Part shown: positions 1 to 7,195 of the stretch, piece by piece | Numbering within the stretch: the stretch's first letter is position 1 | Layout: the number at the start of each line of letters is the position of its first letter | Source of the DNA: a virus | Reading direction: 5' to 3' (one strand) | Length of the DNA stretch: 55,449 bases | IMG/VR virus record: IMGVR_UViG_3300028417_000005 | Span: 1 to 55,449 of that record | The notes under the pieces: model-generated | What the model was told of the DNA's origin: nothing | The model's database searches: none | Seen by the model: only the letters and a program-made list of their open reading frames with translations | Program-made: the position numbers and the translations under genes

Positions 1-144
1 GGATGCTCTATACCTTCGATAGATAATATAGCATCTTCATCTAATTGCTTAGATAGGCTATTGTATATCATAAAGTACTGTTTCGTGTTGTTCTTTGGTA
101 CTAAAATATTAGTTTTAAGTACATCATTACCAGCCATATAGTCA
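1..144. repeat. Terminal direct repeat, left copy
   Basis: Bases 1-144 match 55306-55449 at 143 of 144 positions. The only difference is base 18 (g) against 55323 (t). The repeat lies inside one open reading frame that continues correctly across the join, so this is best read as the overlap of a circular assembly, or of a circularly permuted or terminally redundant phage genome. Confidence 0.93.
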
Positions 145-386
145 ATTACAGCATAAATCTCTTTTTCTGTTATTTTTGTGTTGTTTTTTAGGCTATCTAG
201 AGTGTAAATCATAATAGCCTGTATAGTAGTTGGTTTTAGTAAAATAATCGTTTTAACAGCTATAGATATAGCTATTTCTTTCGCTGTTTTCTTATCTGTT
301 TTCAATAGATCGGATATAGCATCTACATCCTTACCCATCAACATATCTTCTAACATCTTTTTAATATTATTTTTTACCGTTTTCAT
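1..386 (-). CDS. RNA polymerase 2 (T7/N4 family), N-terminal part, continues at the window's right end
   Basis: This is the 5' part of a single-subunit RNA polymerase gene. It starts with ATG at 386, preceded by a weak AAGGGAAAAT site, and reads leftward without a stop through base 1. The circular map carries it on at 55305 and it ends at 53904, giving about 595 residues. The first 83 residues exist only here; the rest is repeated at the right end. They are helical, lysine-rich and unlike anything I recognise. The 92-base gap after the stop of the 425-residue gene upstream suggests co-transcription, as for the RNAP1-RNAP2 pair of N4-like phages. The catalytic motifs are in the other part. A start at the Met at 137 is possible, but this one keeps the longer conserved frame. 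Confidence 0.88.
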   Translation of the reverse strand, partial: MKTVKNNIKKMLEDMLMGKDVDAISDLLKTDKKTAKEIAISIAVKTIILLKPTTIQAIMIYTLDSLKNNTKITEKEIYAVIDYMAGNDVLKTNILVPKNNTKQYFMIYNSLSKQLDEDAILSIEGIEH

Positions 387-478
387 AATTTTCCCTTATG
401 ATTTATGCACTATATTAATAGTGCTATTTTTATGTGTTTTCACATAACTAATTAACTACTAACCTACCACAGATAAAA

Positions 479-1756
479 CTATTTTATATCATAAATATAC
501 TTATCTATATCTATGATATTTTTATAGCTCATTGTAGCTTTATCACATATGATAAAACTCTTTGGTTCTGTCATAGTTGGTATTACTACATAGTTTATTT
601 TATTGCTATATAGTAATACTTTCATAACAGTATTTATGCTGATACATTTTTTAAGATATACAATCTTTTTTCTATCTATTTTTAGTCTTAAAATGTATCT
701 AGCATTTTCCATTTCTCTATTGTTGCCTGAGAAGTGGAAAAGCTCTAAATATGAGATTATCTTTTTATAGTCATTTGACCATATGAAATAATTATTTCTC
801 TTATTTAATCTATCATCTGAGCCAACAATTTCTCGTTTGCTCAATATCGCATATTGTTTATCAGATCCAAGTTTAACTACATAGTCAATCTTTGGTTCTT
901 TATCTAAGATATATGATACATCGTCTATAAATAGGGGTGTATTTGATATATCTAGTACTCTATTTTCTATCTTTATGTTTCTTAGTATAGGTAACATAGT
1001 TTTAGATAGAGGTATGTGGTTTATCTCATTTGTTATTCTTTTGATAACATCTTTTACTAGCCCATCTAGTGTATTATCAAGTACACATATAAAACCATCT
1101 TTGTGAATAAATGGTTTATGTAGATGAACAAAACATCTAAGGTTTTTATTTAGGTTTAGCTTTTGGTTAAACCTAAAACTTGATGAATTGTATGGAGCCA
1201 CATTAATGCTTGTGGTTCTATCTTCAACATCATCTATTATGATGTATTTAAGAGATGGTTTCTCTTTTTGATTTAGATACTTATTCCATTTAGGATAGTA
1301 TTTAGATAAGTATATAAAACCATCTTGATTTGGTTCTAAATCTTTTAATGTTTTATACACTAAGAGTTCTTTTTCTCTTAGTATTTGTGATAGTATTTCT
1401 ATCTGTGCTAATAGATAGCTTTCTTGTCTGTCACCAACAAGAAAATCTACTATTATTTTTACTATTTTATGTACATAGTTTCTGTTATGTTTTAACAGGT
1501 TAGATGAAGTAAATAAATACTTGTTAAAGATGGTACTCTTAAGTCTATCTATTTTGATAGATAAGCCAAAATATCCCATCTCTTTGATGGAGTACTTTTT
1601 GTTGTTAATAACTATAGCATTTCTGCTTATTAGTATGTCTGTTTTATTGATATTTTGTACATCTTTTTTATGTACAAAATGTGTAGTGTTTGAGCTCTTG
1701 AGAGCCACTGCTAAGTTTACTAGGTTTTTCGGTGTGAAATTGTTTATGTATATCAT
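479..1756 (-). CDS. Unknown 425-residue early protein; candidate RNAP1 partner of RNAP2
   Basis: A 425-residue lysine/isoleucine-rich soluble protein with no signal peptide or membrane segment. The start at 1756 is preceded on the coding strand by AAAGGAAATATT. I do not recognise a domain. It lies directly upstream of the RNAP2 gene in the same direction, which is where N4-like phages place RNAP1, the separate N-terminal subunit of the heterodimeric middle RNA polymerase. The RNAP2 here is short at its N-terminus compared with T7 RNA polymerase, so a partner is expected. It is much longer than N4 RNAP1 (about 270 residues), so the assignment rests only on position. It could instead be an unrelated early regulator. 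Confidence 0.85.
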   Translation of the reverse strand: MIYINNFTPKNLVNLAVALKSSNTTHFVHKKDVQNINKTDILISRNAIVINNKKYSIKEMGYFGLSIKIDRLKSTIFNKYLFTSSNLLKHNRNYVHKIVKIIVDFLVGDRQESYLLAQIEILSQILREKELLVYKTLKDLEPNQDGFIYLSKYYPKWNKYLNQKEKPSLKYIIIDDVEDRTTSINVAPYNSSSFRFNQKLNLNKNLRCFVHLHKPFIHKDGFICVLDNTLDGLVKDVIKRITNEINHIPLSKTMLPILRNIKIENRVLDISNTPLFIDDVSYILDKEPKIDYVVKLGSDKQYAILSKREIVGSDDRLNKRNNYFIWSNDYKKIISYLELFHFSGNNREMENARYILRLKIDRKKIVYLKKCISINTVMKVLLYSNKINYVVIPTMTEPKSFIICDKATMSYKNIIDIDKYIYDIK

Positions 1757-1834
1757 AATATTTCCTTTGTGTAATTACATAAATTTAGTAGTTATGTAAT
1801 GGATTTAAATGTAACTAATGTTACAACGAAGTTT

Positions 1835-1886
1835 AAAAAAAAACAATACCAACTACAAAGGCTAGAGCCCGTGTAGAAGGTAGTTA
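1835..1886 (-). terminator. Rho-independent terminator after the 61-residue gene
   Basis: On the minus strand a stem (1880-1885 with 1851-1856, plus an inner GGCT/AGCC stem at 1860-1869) is followed by nine T residues (complement of 1835-1843). It begins right at the stop codon of the small upstream gene, so it should cut or attenuate transcription before the 425-residue gene and RNAP2. Confidence 0.6.
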
Positions 1887-1888
1887 CA

Positions 1889-2074
1889 CTAGTCTAAAGA
1901 GATCTTGCGATCTTCTTTAGATTTTATTGTTGCACGAAGCTTCTTGCTCTTTAAGAAAGATACAAGATCTTCCATATCAACACCTTTAGCAGGGTTAACA
2001 AAACAGATGAGATCACCTGCTTTGTTCTCTACTGTTATGTAGTTTGTGTTTTCTGTTGAAGTTGTGTATGCCAT
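1889..2074 (-). CDS. Small unknown protein, 61 residues
   Basis: An ORF of 61 residues with ATG at 2074 behind AAGGAAAC, followed directly by a terminator-like hairpin. The gene has its own terminator and a 327-base leader region, so it behaves like a separately expressed early gene. The protein looks like a small alpha/beta domain (strand-rich first half, a helix at about 34-46, charged end). It resembles a ubiquitin-sized fold in length but lacks a Gly-Gly tail. No family recognised. Confidence 0.7.
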   Translation of the reverse strand: MAYTTSTENTNYITVENKAGDLICFVNPAKGVDMEDLVSFLKSKKLRATIKSKEDRKISLD

Positions 2075-2401
2075 AATGTTTCCTTATATATTGAAAGTGA
2101 AGATTTAAATAAGATATAGTTATCTCAACTTGAATTTTAGCTCACTTGAGCAACTGAATTTGAACACCAATTTACAACAAAAACAGTAGCTCACTAGCTA
2201 AACTAATTACCACAGCTAAACACCTACTACAGGGCTCATAGCTACCTTGTATAGATGTTTTTGTTGCTCACTAGCTTTAGTATTACTTGTAGCCAGAAGT
2301 GCTCTTATAAGCAAGGTTATGAACACTAGACTGTCTGGCACTAAAAAAAACAAATAAAGAACCAGATAAGACATTTGTCTTATCTTTTGGTTCTAAATCT
2401 A
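2075..2401. other. Intergenic region of 327 bp: leader plus terminator
   Basis: No convincing gene. It holds the terminator of the MYG1-type gene at its right edge (2342-2394). Three copies of GCTCACT lie at about 2149, 2189 and 2270, two of them extending to GCTCACTAGCT. Short self-complementary stretches (AGCT-cact-AGCT) suggest a structured leader for the small gene at 1889-2074. A promoter is likely, but I cannot place one. Confidence 0.5.
2342..2394 (-). terminator. Strong rho-independent terminator of the MYG1-type gene
   Basis: On the minus strand the arms AGAACCA/TGGTTCT (2388-2394 with 2358-2364) enclose an 8-bp perfect stem (77-84 with 65-72 of the 23xx bases). An interrupted T tract follows (complement of 2343-2357, including eight consecutive T). 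It starts 8 bases after the stop of the upstream gene. Confidence 0.85.
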
Positions 2402-4432
2402 TTAAACTAACATCTCAAACTTGTATCCTAGATGATCATTAGAGATCAATCTAGCTTTTTGGTTCTCTAGCTTGAACTTTAGAACCAAACTTAATGGCAC
2501 ATATGCCAAAGAACCAATATAGACTACCGTGGTTCTCTCTTCTATAATATCTTTATAGATAGGCATAGAAGCTAATGCTTCTGATATGGCTATCATATCA
2601 CCTCTCTCTTCCATATCAGATTTATAGTTAACTTTTATCTCGTACTCTGGTATAGAGTTAACACCATCTCTAACAGAGATGAACTCACCATCCATTACGA
2701 TGAGTTTGAACCCACTTTCCTTGGTTATTATCTTATGTATGTCTTTAACATACATATCAACTACTATGTAGTCTTTTCCTTTGTATGCCTCCTTTAAATT
2801 ACCTACATAGTCATTTAGCACGAAGTCACTATCTGCTTTCTTCATAGACGCAATATCTATGAAATAGTACTTACCACCAATCTTGTATCCAACTCTCTCT
2901 CTGAATACAATTGGATTATCTAAATCCACTATCATTGACAATATGTCAATTTTGAATTCTATATACTTTTTTGTCAACGAAGTGTCATACTCCCACTCAT
3001 AATTATATTTGCAACCATCAAAGACATACTTTTGTATGCCATTAGGAGTTTTAACTAAAGCAATCTCCTCTCCAAATGTGATTGCTTTTACTTCCCAGTT
3101 CTCCTCAATAACCTTAGTCAATATATCTTCTGTAATTTCGTGATTTGCATCCCAAAAGCTACAGAACCCAAACTCATTGGTTCTTTCTAAGACAATCTCT
3201 GTTACTCTCTTGTGGTTCTCATCTATTAGTTTATTTATAGATGATACATCATTCTCTAGTAGTCGCAGATACGCTCTTATAGCGTGTATTTTCTTATACT
3301 CTTTACTATTGTTTATGGCAATGATTGCATCCTTAGAACCAGATGCAAACTTGTTATATTTAACAGCATCTTGCCATTGATGTGTAGCTCCTTTGTCCCA
3401 ACTATCTATAACCCTTAGGTTATTATCTATGACATATTGAACATAATGTTCAACCCTGTCATCATTGGAACCAATCAGATTAATGGTCTGCTCTTTTTCA
3501 GCAAACTCTTCTGCAAAGAAGTCTTCTACCTCGTCGCAGAAGATCCCTTCTAGGCTAGTAACTCTAGCCGTAAAGCCAGAGTTGTGTATGAACACTATAT
3601 GTTCATCGTCTATTAAACCTTTAAGCTCATTTAAATTGAGACTAGGATCCCACTTCTGTGGATCTCCCTTCTTTGCTACTACATTAATACAGTAGTTGTT
3701 TTGGATCTCATCGAACCAAACAGCATAATATATGTCTGGCGTATCTGTTGTGTTAATAGCCTCCCTCCAATTCCTCTTGAAAGATTTAAAGCATACCATT
3801 TCTGTTATGCCTCTATCTTTGTTATCAGAGATACACTCTCTGATAATATCTATATCTTTATACCTCTCACTTCTGTTGTGAGCCACAATAGGCTCTAATA
3901 GTGTTTCTATGTACCGTATGCTACCTAGTACACTTCTGTCCCTTAGCACTTCAATGACATCTTTTAAGACATCATCGAAATACCTCCCAGCAGTTTGTGA
4001 CTCTTGCACAAACTTAATCAACAGCTCTGACAGCTCTACTATCTTGGCTGTCATTTTCTCCTTTAACGCCTCTTTGTCCCCACCAACATCGTGGGTTCCT
4101 ACATAGCGAGCTATGTCGAATAGCTCATAGTGTAATGGTATCCCTTCCAAAGAGAAGACATACTCTGCTACTAGGTGGCAAGCACCTAGCAACTCCTTGT
4201 CTTGATGATGATCAAACATCATCCTACTTGGATCATAGACGCCTCCTACATCTACTATTATATCAACCCCAAATATGATCCCCTCATCTCTGGTTCTTAC
4301 TATCGTGTAGTCTTTAACTACACCTCCCATATCTAGAAGTGCTATTGCTAGCACCTCATCACAATGGTATCCACCACTGTGTGTTGCTACTGTTGTTTTT
4401 GTACTACTTGAGTTTAAATTTACTACTGACAT
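2402..4432 (-). CDS. MYG1-like (UPF0160, DHH-superfamily) protein with a long C-terminal extension
   Basis: About 676 residues from the ATG at 4432, chosen because AGGAGA lies 5 bases upstream; the longer frame to 4531 has no such site. Residues 14-80 carry the MYG1 signature: THSGGYHCDE, then VRTRDE, DVGGVYDP and the metal-binding DHHQ. A later 'FIHNSGFTA' block (about residues 300) also fits MYG1. Members are putative metal-dependent phosphoesterases or 3'-5' RNA exonucleases. Residues from about 340 to 676 form an extension I do not recognise. MYG1 proteins are usually about 300-380 residues, so this is a fusion or a phage-specific enlargement. It is first among the large leftward early genes and may act on host RNA or nucleotide pools. 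The family call is firm, the substrate unknown. Confidence 0.88.
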   Translation of the reverse strand: MSVVNLNSSSTKTTVATHSGGYHCDEVLAIALLDMGGVVKDYTIVRTRDEGIIFGVDIIVDVGGVYDPSRMMFDHHQDKELLGACHLVAEYVFSLEGIPLHYELFDIARYVGTHDVGGDKEALKEKMTAKIVELSELLIKFVQESQTAGRYFDDVLKDVIEVLRDRSVLGSIRYIETLLEPIVAHNRSERYKDIDIIRECISDNKDRGITEMVCFKSFKRNWREAINTTDTPDIYYAVWFDEIQNNYCINVVAKKGDPQKWDPSLNLNELKGLIDDEHIVFIHNSGFTARVTSLEGIFCDEVEDFFAEEFAEKEQTINLIGSNDDRVEHYVQYVIDNNLRVIDSWDKGATHQWQDAVKYNKFASGSKDAIIAINNSKEYKKIHAIRAYLRLLENDVSSINKLIDENHKRVTEIVLERTNEFGFCSFWDANHEITEDILTKVIEENWEVKAITFGEEIALVKTPNGIQKYVFDGCKYNYEWEYDTSLTKKYIEFKIDILSMIVDLDNPIVFRERVGYKIGGKYYFIDIASMKKADSDFVLNDYVGNLKEAYKGKDYIVVDMYVKDIHKIITKESGFKLIVMDGEFISVRDGVNSIPEYEIKVNYKSDMEERGDMIAISEALASMPIYKDIIEERTTVVYIGSLAYVPLSLVLKFKLENQKARLISNDHLGYKFEMLV

Positions 4433-4508
4433 AATTTCTCCTATGTCGTAAGATAAGTAATCATACTCATCTGGTTCTATATCCTGTCTATGCATATCAG
4501 GCGCAGCA

Positions 4509-4658
4509 TTACATACAAGGAGAACCACCATTGGTTCTAATAGTTATGTAGTTTAGTGTATATCCCTCTATATGCCTATCATATAGAGCTATACATATAT
4601 AAACACTACTAGTAATGCTTGTATATGTATAGGATGGAGCAAGTGTGGCACTAGCCAC
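4509..4658 (-). CDS. Possible 49-residue ORF with GTG start
   Basis: A near-ideal ribosome-binding site (AAAGGAGG) sits inside the last codons of the upstream 132-residue gene. The first start codon after it is GTG at 4658, overlapping the upstream stop by 8 bases and opening a 49-codon frame rich in Thr, Ser and Tyr. The placement suggests translational coupling. No ATG and no recognisable product, so it may only be a leader peptide or a chance frame. Confidence 0.35.
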   Translation of the reverse strand: MASATLAPSYTYTSITSSVYICIALYDRHIEGYTLNYITIRTNGGSPCM

Positions 4659-5049
4659 TACACCTCCTTTCAATATTATTCAGTTCTATATCATATGATG
4701 AAAACTCTTTAGTTATTTTGTTATAAGCCATTAGCTCATAAGCAATTAATAGATCCCAGCCTATTAATTGCTTGTCAAGTATTGCCCAATACTTGACATC
4801 TCTTGTTATATTTAATGTATAACCAAACGCTTCCGCGTGGTCTACTTCCATTCCAGACCAAGTGCATCTGTATATTATTATATCATCTGATATAGATGAT
4901 ATCGTATTGTTTAATACAATACGATCCTTTGGAAGACCGTGATGGTCTTCCTTCCATAATTCTATTATATTGTTGAAAATATCTCCAACAATATAGCCTT
5001 CATAAACTTTAAGTATTTTGTTTATTGTTTCTAAGTTAATTTGTTTCAT
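4651..5049 (-). CDS. Unknown early protein, 132 residues
   Basis: Start chosen at the ATG at 5049, which has GGAGAT 5 bases upstream. An ATG 12 bases earlier overlaps that site and is less likely. The protein is a mixed helix/strand domain with several tryptophans and an acidic middle, without signal peptide or membrane segment. I recognise no family. It follows two micropeptide genes and a series of hairpins in the leftward leader, so it is probably among the first full-size proteins made. Confidence 0.78.
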   Translation of the reverse strand: MKQINLETINKILKVYEGYIVGDIFNNIIELWKEDHHGLPKDRIVLNNTISSISDDIIIYRCTWSGMEVDHAEAFGYTLNITRDVKYWAILDKQLIGWDLLIAYELMAYNKITKEFSSYDIELNNIERRCSG

Positions 5050-5068
5050 AATTATCTCCATTATGATT

Positions 5069-5096
5069 AACTAAGAACTAATGTTGGTTCTTAGTT
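5069..5096 (-). promoter_or_regulatory. Perfect 10-bp hairpin in the early leader
   Basis: AACTAAGAAC (5069-5078) pairs perfectly with GTTCTTAGTT (5087-5096) around an 8-base loop, just upstream of the ribosome-binding site of the 132-residue gene. There is no T-run, so it is more likely an RNA-processing or translation-control hairpin than a terminator. Confidence 0.6.
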
Positions 5097-5194
5097 GGTA
5101 CTGATAGCTATTAGCATAGCCAACTTGAGTTGTTAAGTTGCATTACAGCAACCACATATATATACCTACCAATGTAGATATGTATATATGGTTA

Positions 5195-5229
5195 ATAGGG
5201 ACCAAAGATATATAACCTTTGGTCCCTAT
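5195..5229 (-). promoter_or_regulatory. Perfect 13-bp hairpin after the 16-residue gene
   Basis: ATAGGGACCAAAG (5195-5207) and CTTTGGTCCCTAT (5217-5229) form a 13-bp perfect stem with a 9-base AT loop, 8 bases beyond the stop of the micropeptide gene on the coding strand. No T-run follows. It probably stabilises the transcript or is a processing site. Confidence 0.6.
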
Positions 5230-5236
5230 GTAATCA

Positions 5237-5287
5237 CTATAAGCTAATCATAGCTATAGTGATTACAATAAATATCATACTACTCAT
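5237..5287 (-). CDS. Hydrophobic micropeptide, 16 residues
   Basis: ATG at 5287 with AAAGGAG 7 bases upstream, then 16 codons and TAG. After the first three residues the peptide is almost wholly Ile, Val, Met, Ala, Thr and Phe, so it could insert in a membrane. The excellent ribosome-binding site and the flanking hairpins argue for real translation, as product or leader peptide. Too short for any homology call. Confidence 0.5.
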   Translation of the reverse strand: MSSMIFIVITIAMISL

Positions 5288-5309
5288 AGTCAACTCCTTT
5301 GTTTTAATT

Positions 5310-5344
5310 TAAGAACCAAAGATCACCACAACCTTTGGCTCTTA
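5310..5344 (-). promoter_or_regulatory. Hairpin between the two micropeptide genes
   Basis: TAAGA-a-CCAAAG (5310-5321) pairs with CTTTGG-c-TCTTA (5333-5344): 11 pairs with one mismatch. It lies between the stop of the 23-residue gene and the ribosome-binding site of the 16-residue gene on the minus strand. It shares the CCAAAG arm with the hairpin at 5195-5229. Confidence 0.5.
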
Positions 5345-5365
5345 TCTTGTCTAGCTCACTAGGAC

Positions 5366-5437
5366 CTAAAGCCCTAGTTGCGCCAACAACTTGATGATCT
5401 CGTCTGTGAGATCATCTTCTATGATAATCGTGCTCAT
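5366..5437 (-). CDS. Acidic micropeptide, 23 residues; first gene of the leftward block
   Basis: ATG at 5437 with GGAAGGAGAT at good spacing, 23 codons, stop TAG. The peptide starts with a short Ile run, then an acidic amphipathic helix with Asp/Glu/Ile/Leu. It is the most upstream credible gene of the leftward transcript, about 160 bases beyond the promoter-like hairpin at 5600-5618. Function unknown; a leader peptide cannot be excluded. Confidence 0.5.
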   Translation of the reverse strand: MSTIIIEDDLTDEIIKLLAQLGL

Positions 5438-5509
5438 AGTCTATCTCCTTCCTAAGTCTCTCCTCAGTCCAGCCTGTGTGGTAGGTACAGGTGACCTGCG
5501 AACCGATAC

Positions 5510-6058
5510 AAGCAAGCGCGAAAGCATCCGCGAAAGCAACAAAGGCGAAGCCAAGCAAAGGAAGCCCCAAGAGCCCAGCAACAAAGCATTGAAGAAACAA
5601 ACGAGGCTACGCCTCGTTAATTTCCTTCAACGCATCCGAGACCTCCGAGCGCACAGAGCGCACGAATCGAACCGAGCCGACAACCCCGCCAACGACCGAA
5701 GCCGTGGCAGACGAATCCGAAGGACCAGCGAACAAGCCGCCGAACCAAACAACAAGATACCAGACAGCCGAGCAGACAAGCGCCAAAGGCACAACGAACA
5801 ACAATAAAAGAGCAACAAAGAAATCCTTCACAGGAGACCTCCCAAAAGAAACAAGGCGAAACAACAGCCAAGCGCGAAGACCCAAGCCAAGCCGAAGCAA
5901 GGCGACAACGAACACCAAAGGAGCGAAGGAACCAACGGGAAGAAGGAACCAACACACCAAGCACAGTAGCGGAAAATGCGAAGCAATTTCCGCAACGAGA
6001 AAAAACACAAGACAAGGGGAGGGGGAACCAAAAGACGGGGACAAAAAGACAGGCTAAT
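5510..6058. other. T-depleted, GC-rich non-coding segment
   Basis: From 5521 to 6060 I count 30 T in 540 bases (5.6%), against roughly a third elsewhere; 5841-5966 has none at all. GC rises to about 50-58%. Open frames on both strands here are side effects of missing T (no stop codons) and read as polar low-complexity or hydrophobic nonsense without ribosome-binding sites. The edges are sharp: an AT-rich iteron tract begins at 6061. It includes the direct repeat GCGAAAGCA near 5518 and 5530, and many AAGCC, GAAGC and GGAACCAAC words. Probably a replication, transcription-start or RNA element. Confidence 0.7.
5600..5618 (-). promoter_or_regulatory. Hairpin with 3-base loop; candidate virion-RNA-polymerase early promoter
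   Basis: AACGAGGC (5600-5607), loop TAC, GCCTCGTT (5611-5618): a perfect 8-bp stem with a trinucleotide loop. N4 virion RNA polymerase promoters are template-strand hairpins with 5-7-bp stems and a 3-base loop with a central purine near -11. Taking the plus strand as template, the central A is 5609 and +1 falls on a C at 5598, so RNA would start with G and run into the leftward early genes. Other reading: a bidirectional terminator, since T-rich bases follow on both sides. Confidence 0.45.
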
Positions 6059-6061
6059 ACC

Positions 6062-6135
6062 TTCATACAAAATTATTATTATTATTTTCATACAAAATTA
6101 TTATTATTACCTTCATACAAAAACTTCATACAAAA
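6062..6135. repeat. Four iteron-like repeats in an AT-rich tract; candidate replication origin
   Basis: TTCATACAAAA occurs at 6062-6072, 6087-6097, 6112-6122 and 6125-6135 (start spacings 25, 25 and 13). Runs of TTATTATTATTA between the first three are easily melted. Tandem iterons beside an AT-rich stretch, at the divergence of the two transcription directions and at a sharp composition change, look like an origin. They could also be binding sites for a phage regulator or RNA polymerase. Confidence 0.5.
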
Positions 6136-6261
6136 TTACACTCACACAACCCACACTATTGCTTATTTAGAACCACACATAGCTATGTTGATCTAGTTGT
6201 TTTGATTTGTTAATTGATTGTTTTGTTGATTATTTTGTTAAGAAGGTAGTAGTTTAAGATT

Positions 6262-7145
6262 CTTTTAATCACCATACTGGTACAATTCTAACTTGTACCA
6301 GCAACACAAACTGGTGATAGTGGCTTCAAGGTAAGTGTTTAATCTTATCTTGAAGCCTCTTGAATACTTAAACTTCTAGCGATATTATATCGTTTTTAGT
6401 TTAATTATTCAAGGGCAAGTAGATTTTATCTACTATTCACTATCAATGAATTGTGCACACGATTGTAGTAGCTGATTATACGAGTTCTAAACTGCTAACA
6501 CTTAGGTGTTATTATGAAGCTTACTATGAGTAAAGTGGAGTCCTTAAGTAGGTAGAAATACCGAAAGAGAGGTGGTTAATAGCCACTGGGTAGGCGATAC
6601 GATGTAAGCAGATATGTTTACATTAGTTACCGTCGTGTTGGTTGATTATAACTCGCTAGTTTGTGCTAGAAAAGCAGAACCAACGAAGGAATGAGAGTGC
6701 CATACATCAATCATAATATTTGATCTGTATAGGCTATGTGTCTCCGTACGACCGCATATAGTAATAGTTTAACTTAGTACTCTTGATCAGATATGATCCA
6801 ATCTTCTCCTATACTTTTTAAACCTACACTCTAATAAGGGTGAAGGTCTATCTGCTCTTTAGTAGTAAATAGATTAGAACCACAACCAACAGATATCAAG
6901 TAGATATATCTTTCATCTCTCCCTCGTAACCTACTCAGCTCCGTCAGGGGCTGAGTGCAACTTAAGCTAACACTAGTTAACCCCATACCACCCACCCACT
7001 CCGTGGGGGGTATGTTGTATCACTAGCTTTTACTTATTTTTACTTTTATCTAGTTTGTTTGGTTCAAGGGAGGAACCAAACAAAGGTGTTGTGTTCACTA
7101 GTGTGAGCTTAGGTGCAATTAGGGGTTGACACCCCTAATTGGGGT
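6262..7145 (+). ncRNA. Candidate large, highly structured non-coding RNA (about 880 nt)
   Basis: No gene fits this stretch but strong hairpins fill it. Examples: 7-bp stem 6268-6274/6312-6318 enclosing a 9-bp stem 6277-6285/6293-6301; 14-bp stem 6322-6335/6344-6357; 15 of 16 pairs 6359-6374/6398-6413 enclosing CGATA-TTA-TATCG; 6-bp stem 6419-6424/6428-6433; a GGTA-GAAA-TACC tetraloop near 6551; GTTGGTT/AACCAAC around 6637-6685; 10-bp stem 6933-6942/6947-6956; CATACC/GGTATG at 6984-7014; 12-bp perfect stem 7054-7065/7073-7084; 11-bp perfect stem 7116-7126/7131-7141. This density resembles the large ornate phage RNAs (GOLLD, ROOL), but I cannot match a consensus. The GNRA loop favours the plus strand. 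It ends about 50 bases before the late operon. Confidence 0.6.
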
Positions 7146-7195
7146 TCTTATTAAGTTTGTTTATGCTAAACTAATATATATCAAAAGGAGATATA

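Noticed and set aside
1521-1799. Plus-strand 92-residue hydrophobic ORF
   Set aside because: Shadow of the 425-residue minus-strand gene; no ribosome-binding site.
4433-4531. Upstream start for the MYG1-type protein at 4531
   Set aside because: No ribosome-binding site there, and the added 33 residues are not part of the family. ATG 4432 has AGGAGA at the right distance.
5510-6060. Diversity-generating retroelement variable region, because the minus strand is depleted in A
   Set aside because: No reverse transcriptase gene, no matching template repeat, and no C-type-lectin or similar target frame.
5391-6170. Long open frames on both strands (up to about 149 codons)
   Set aside because: They exist because the plus strand lacks T and so lacks stops. 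Plus frames are polar low complexity, minus frames hydrophobic; none has a good ribosome-binding site or motif.
7054-7084. Rho-independent terminator at the 12-bp perfect hairpin
   Set aside because: No T-run follows on the plus strand (AAAGGTG). On the minus strand the following bases are T-rich but no minus-strand gene ends here.
6262-7145. tRNA genes or a group I intron
   Set aside because: No T-loop/anticodon layout, and no interrupted gene on either side. Some helices could fit an intron core, but the conserved P3/P7 elements could not be identified.
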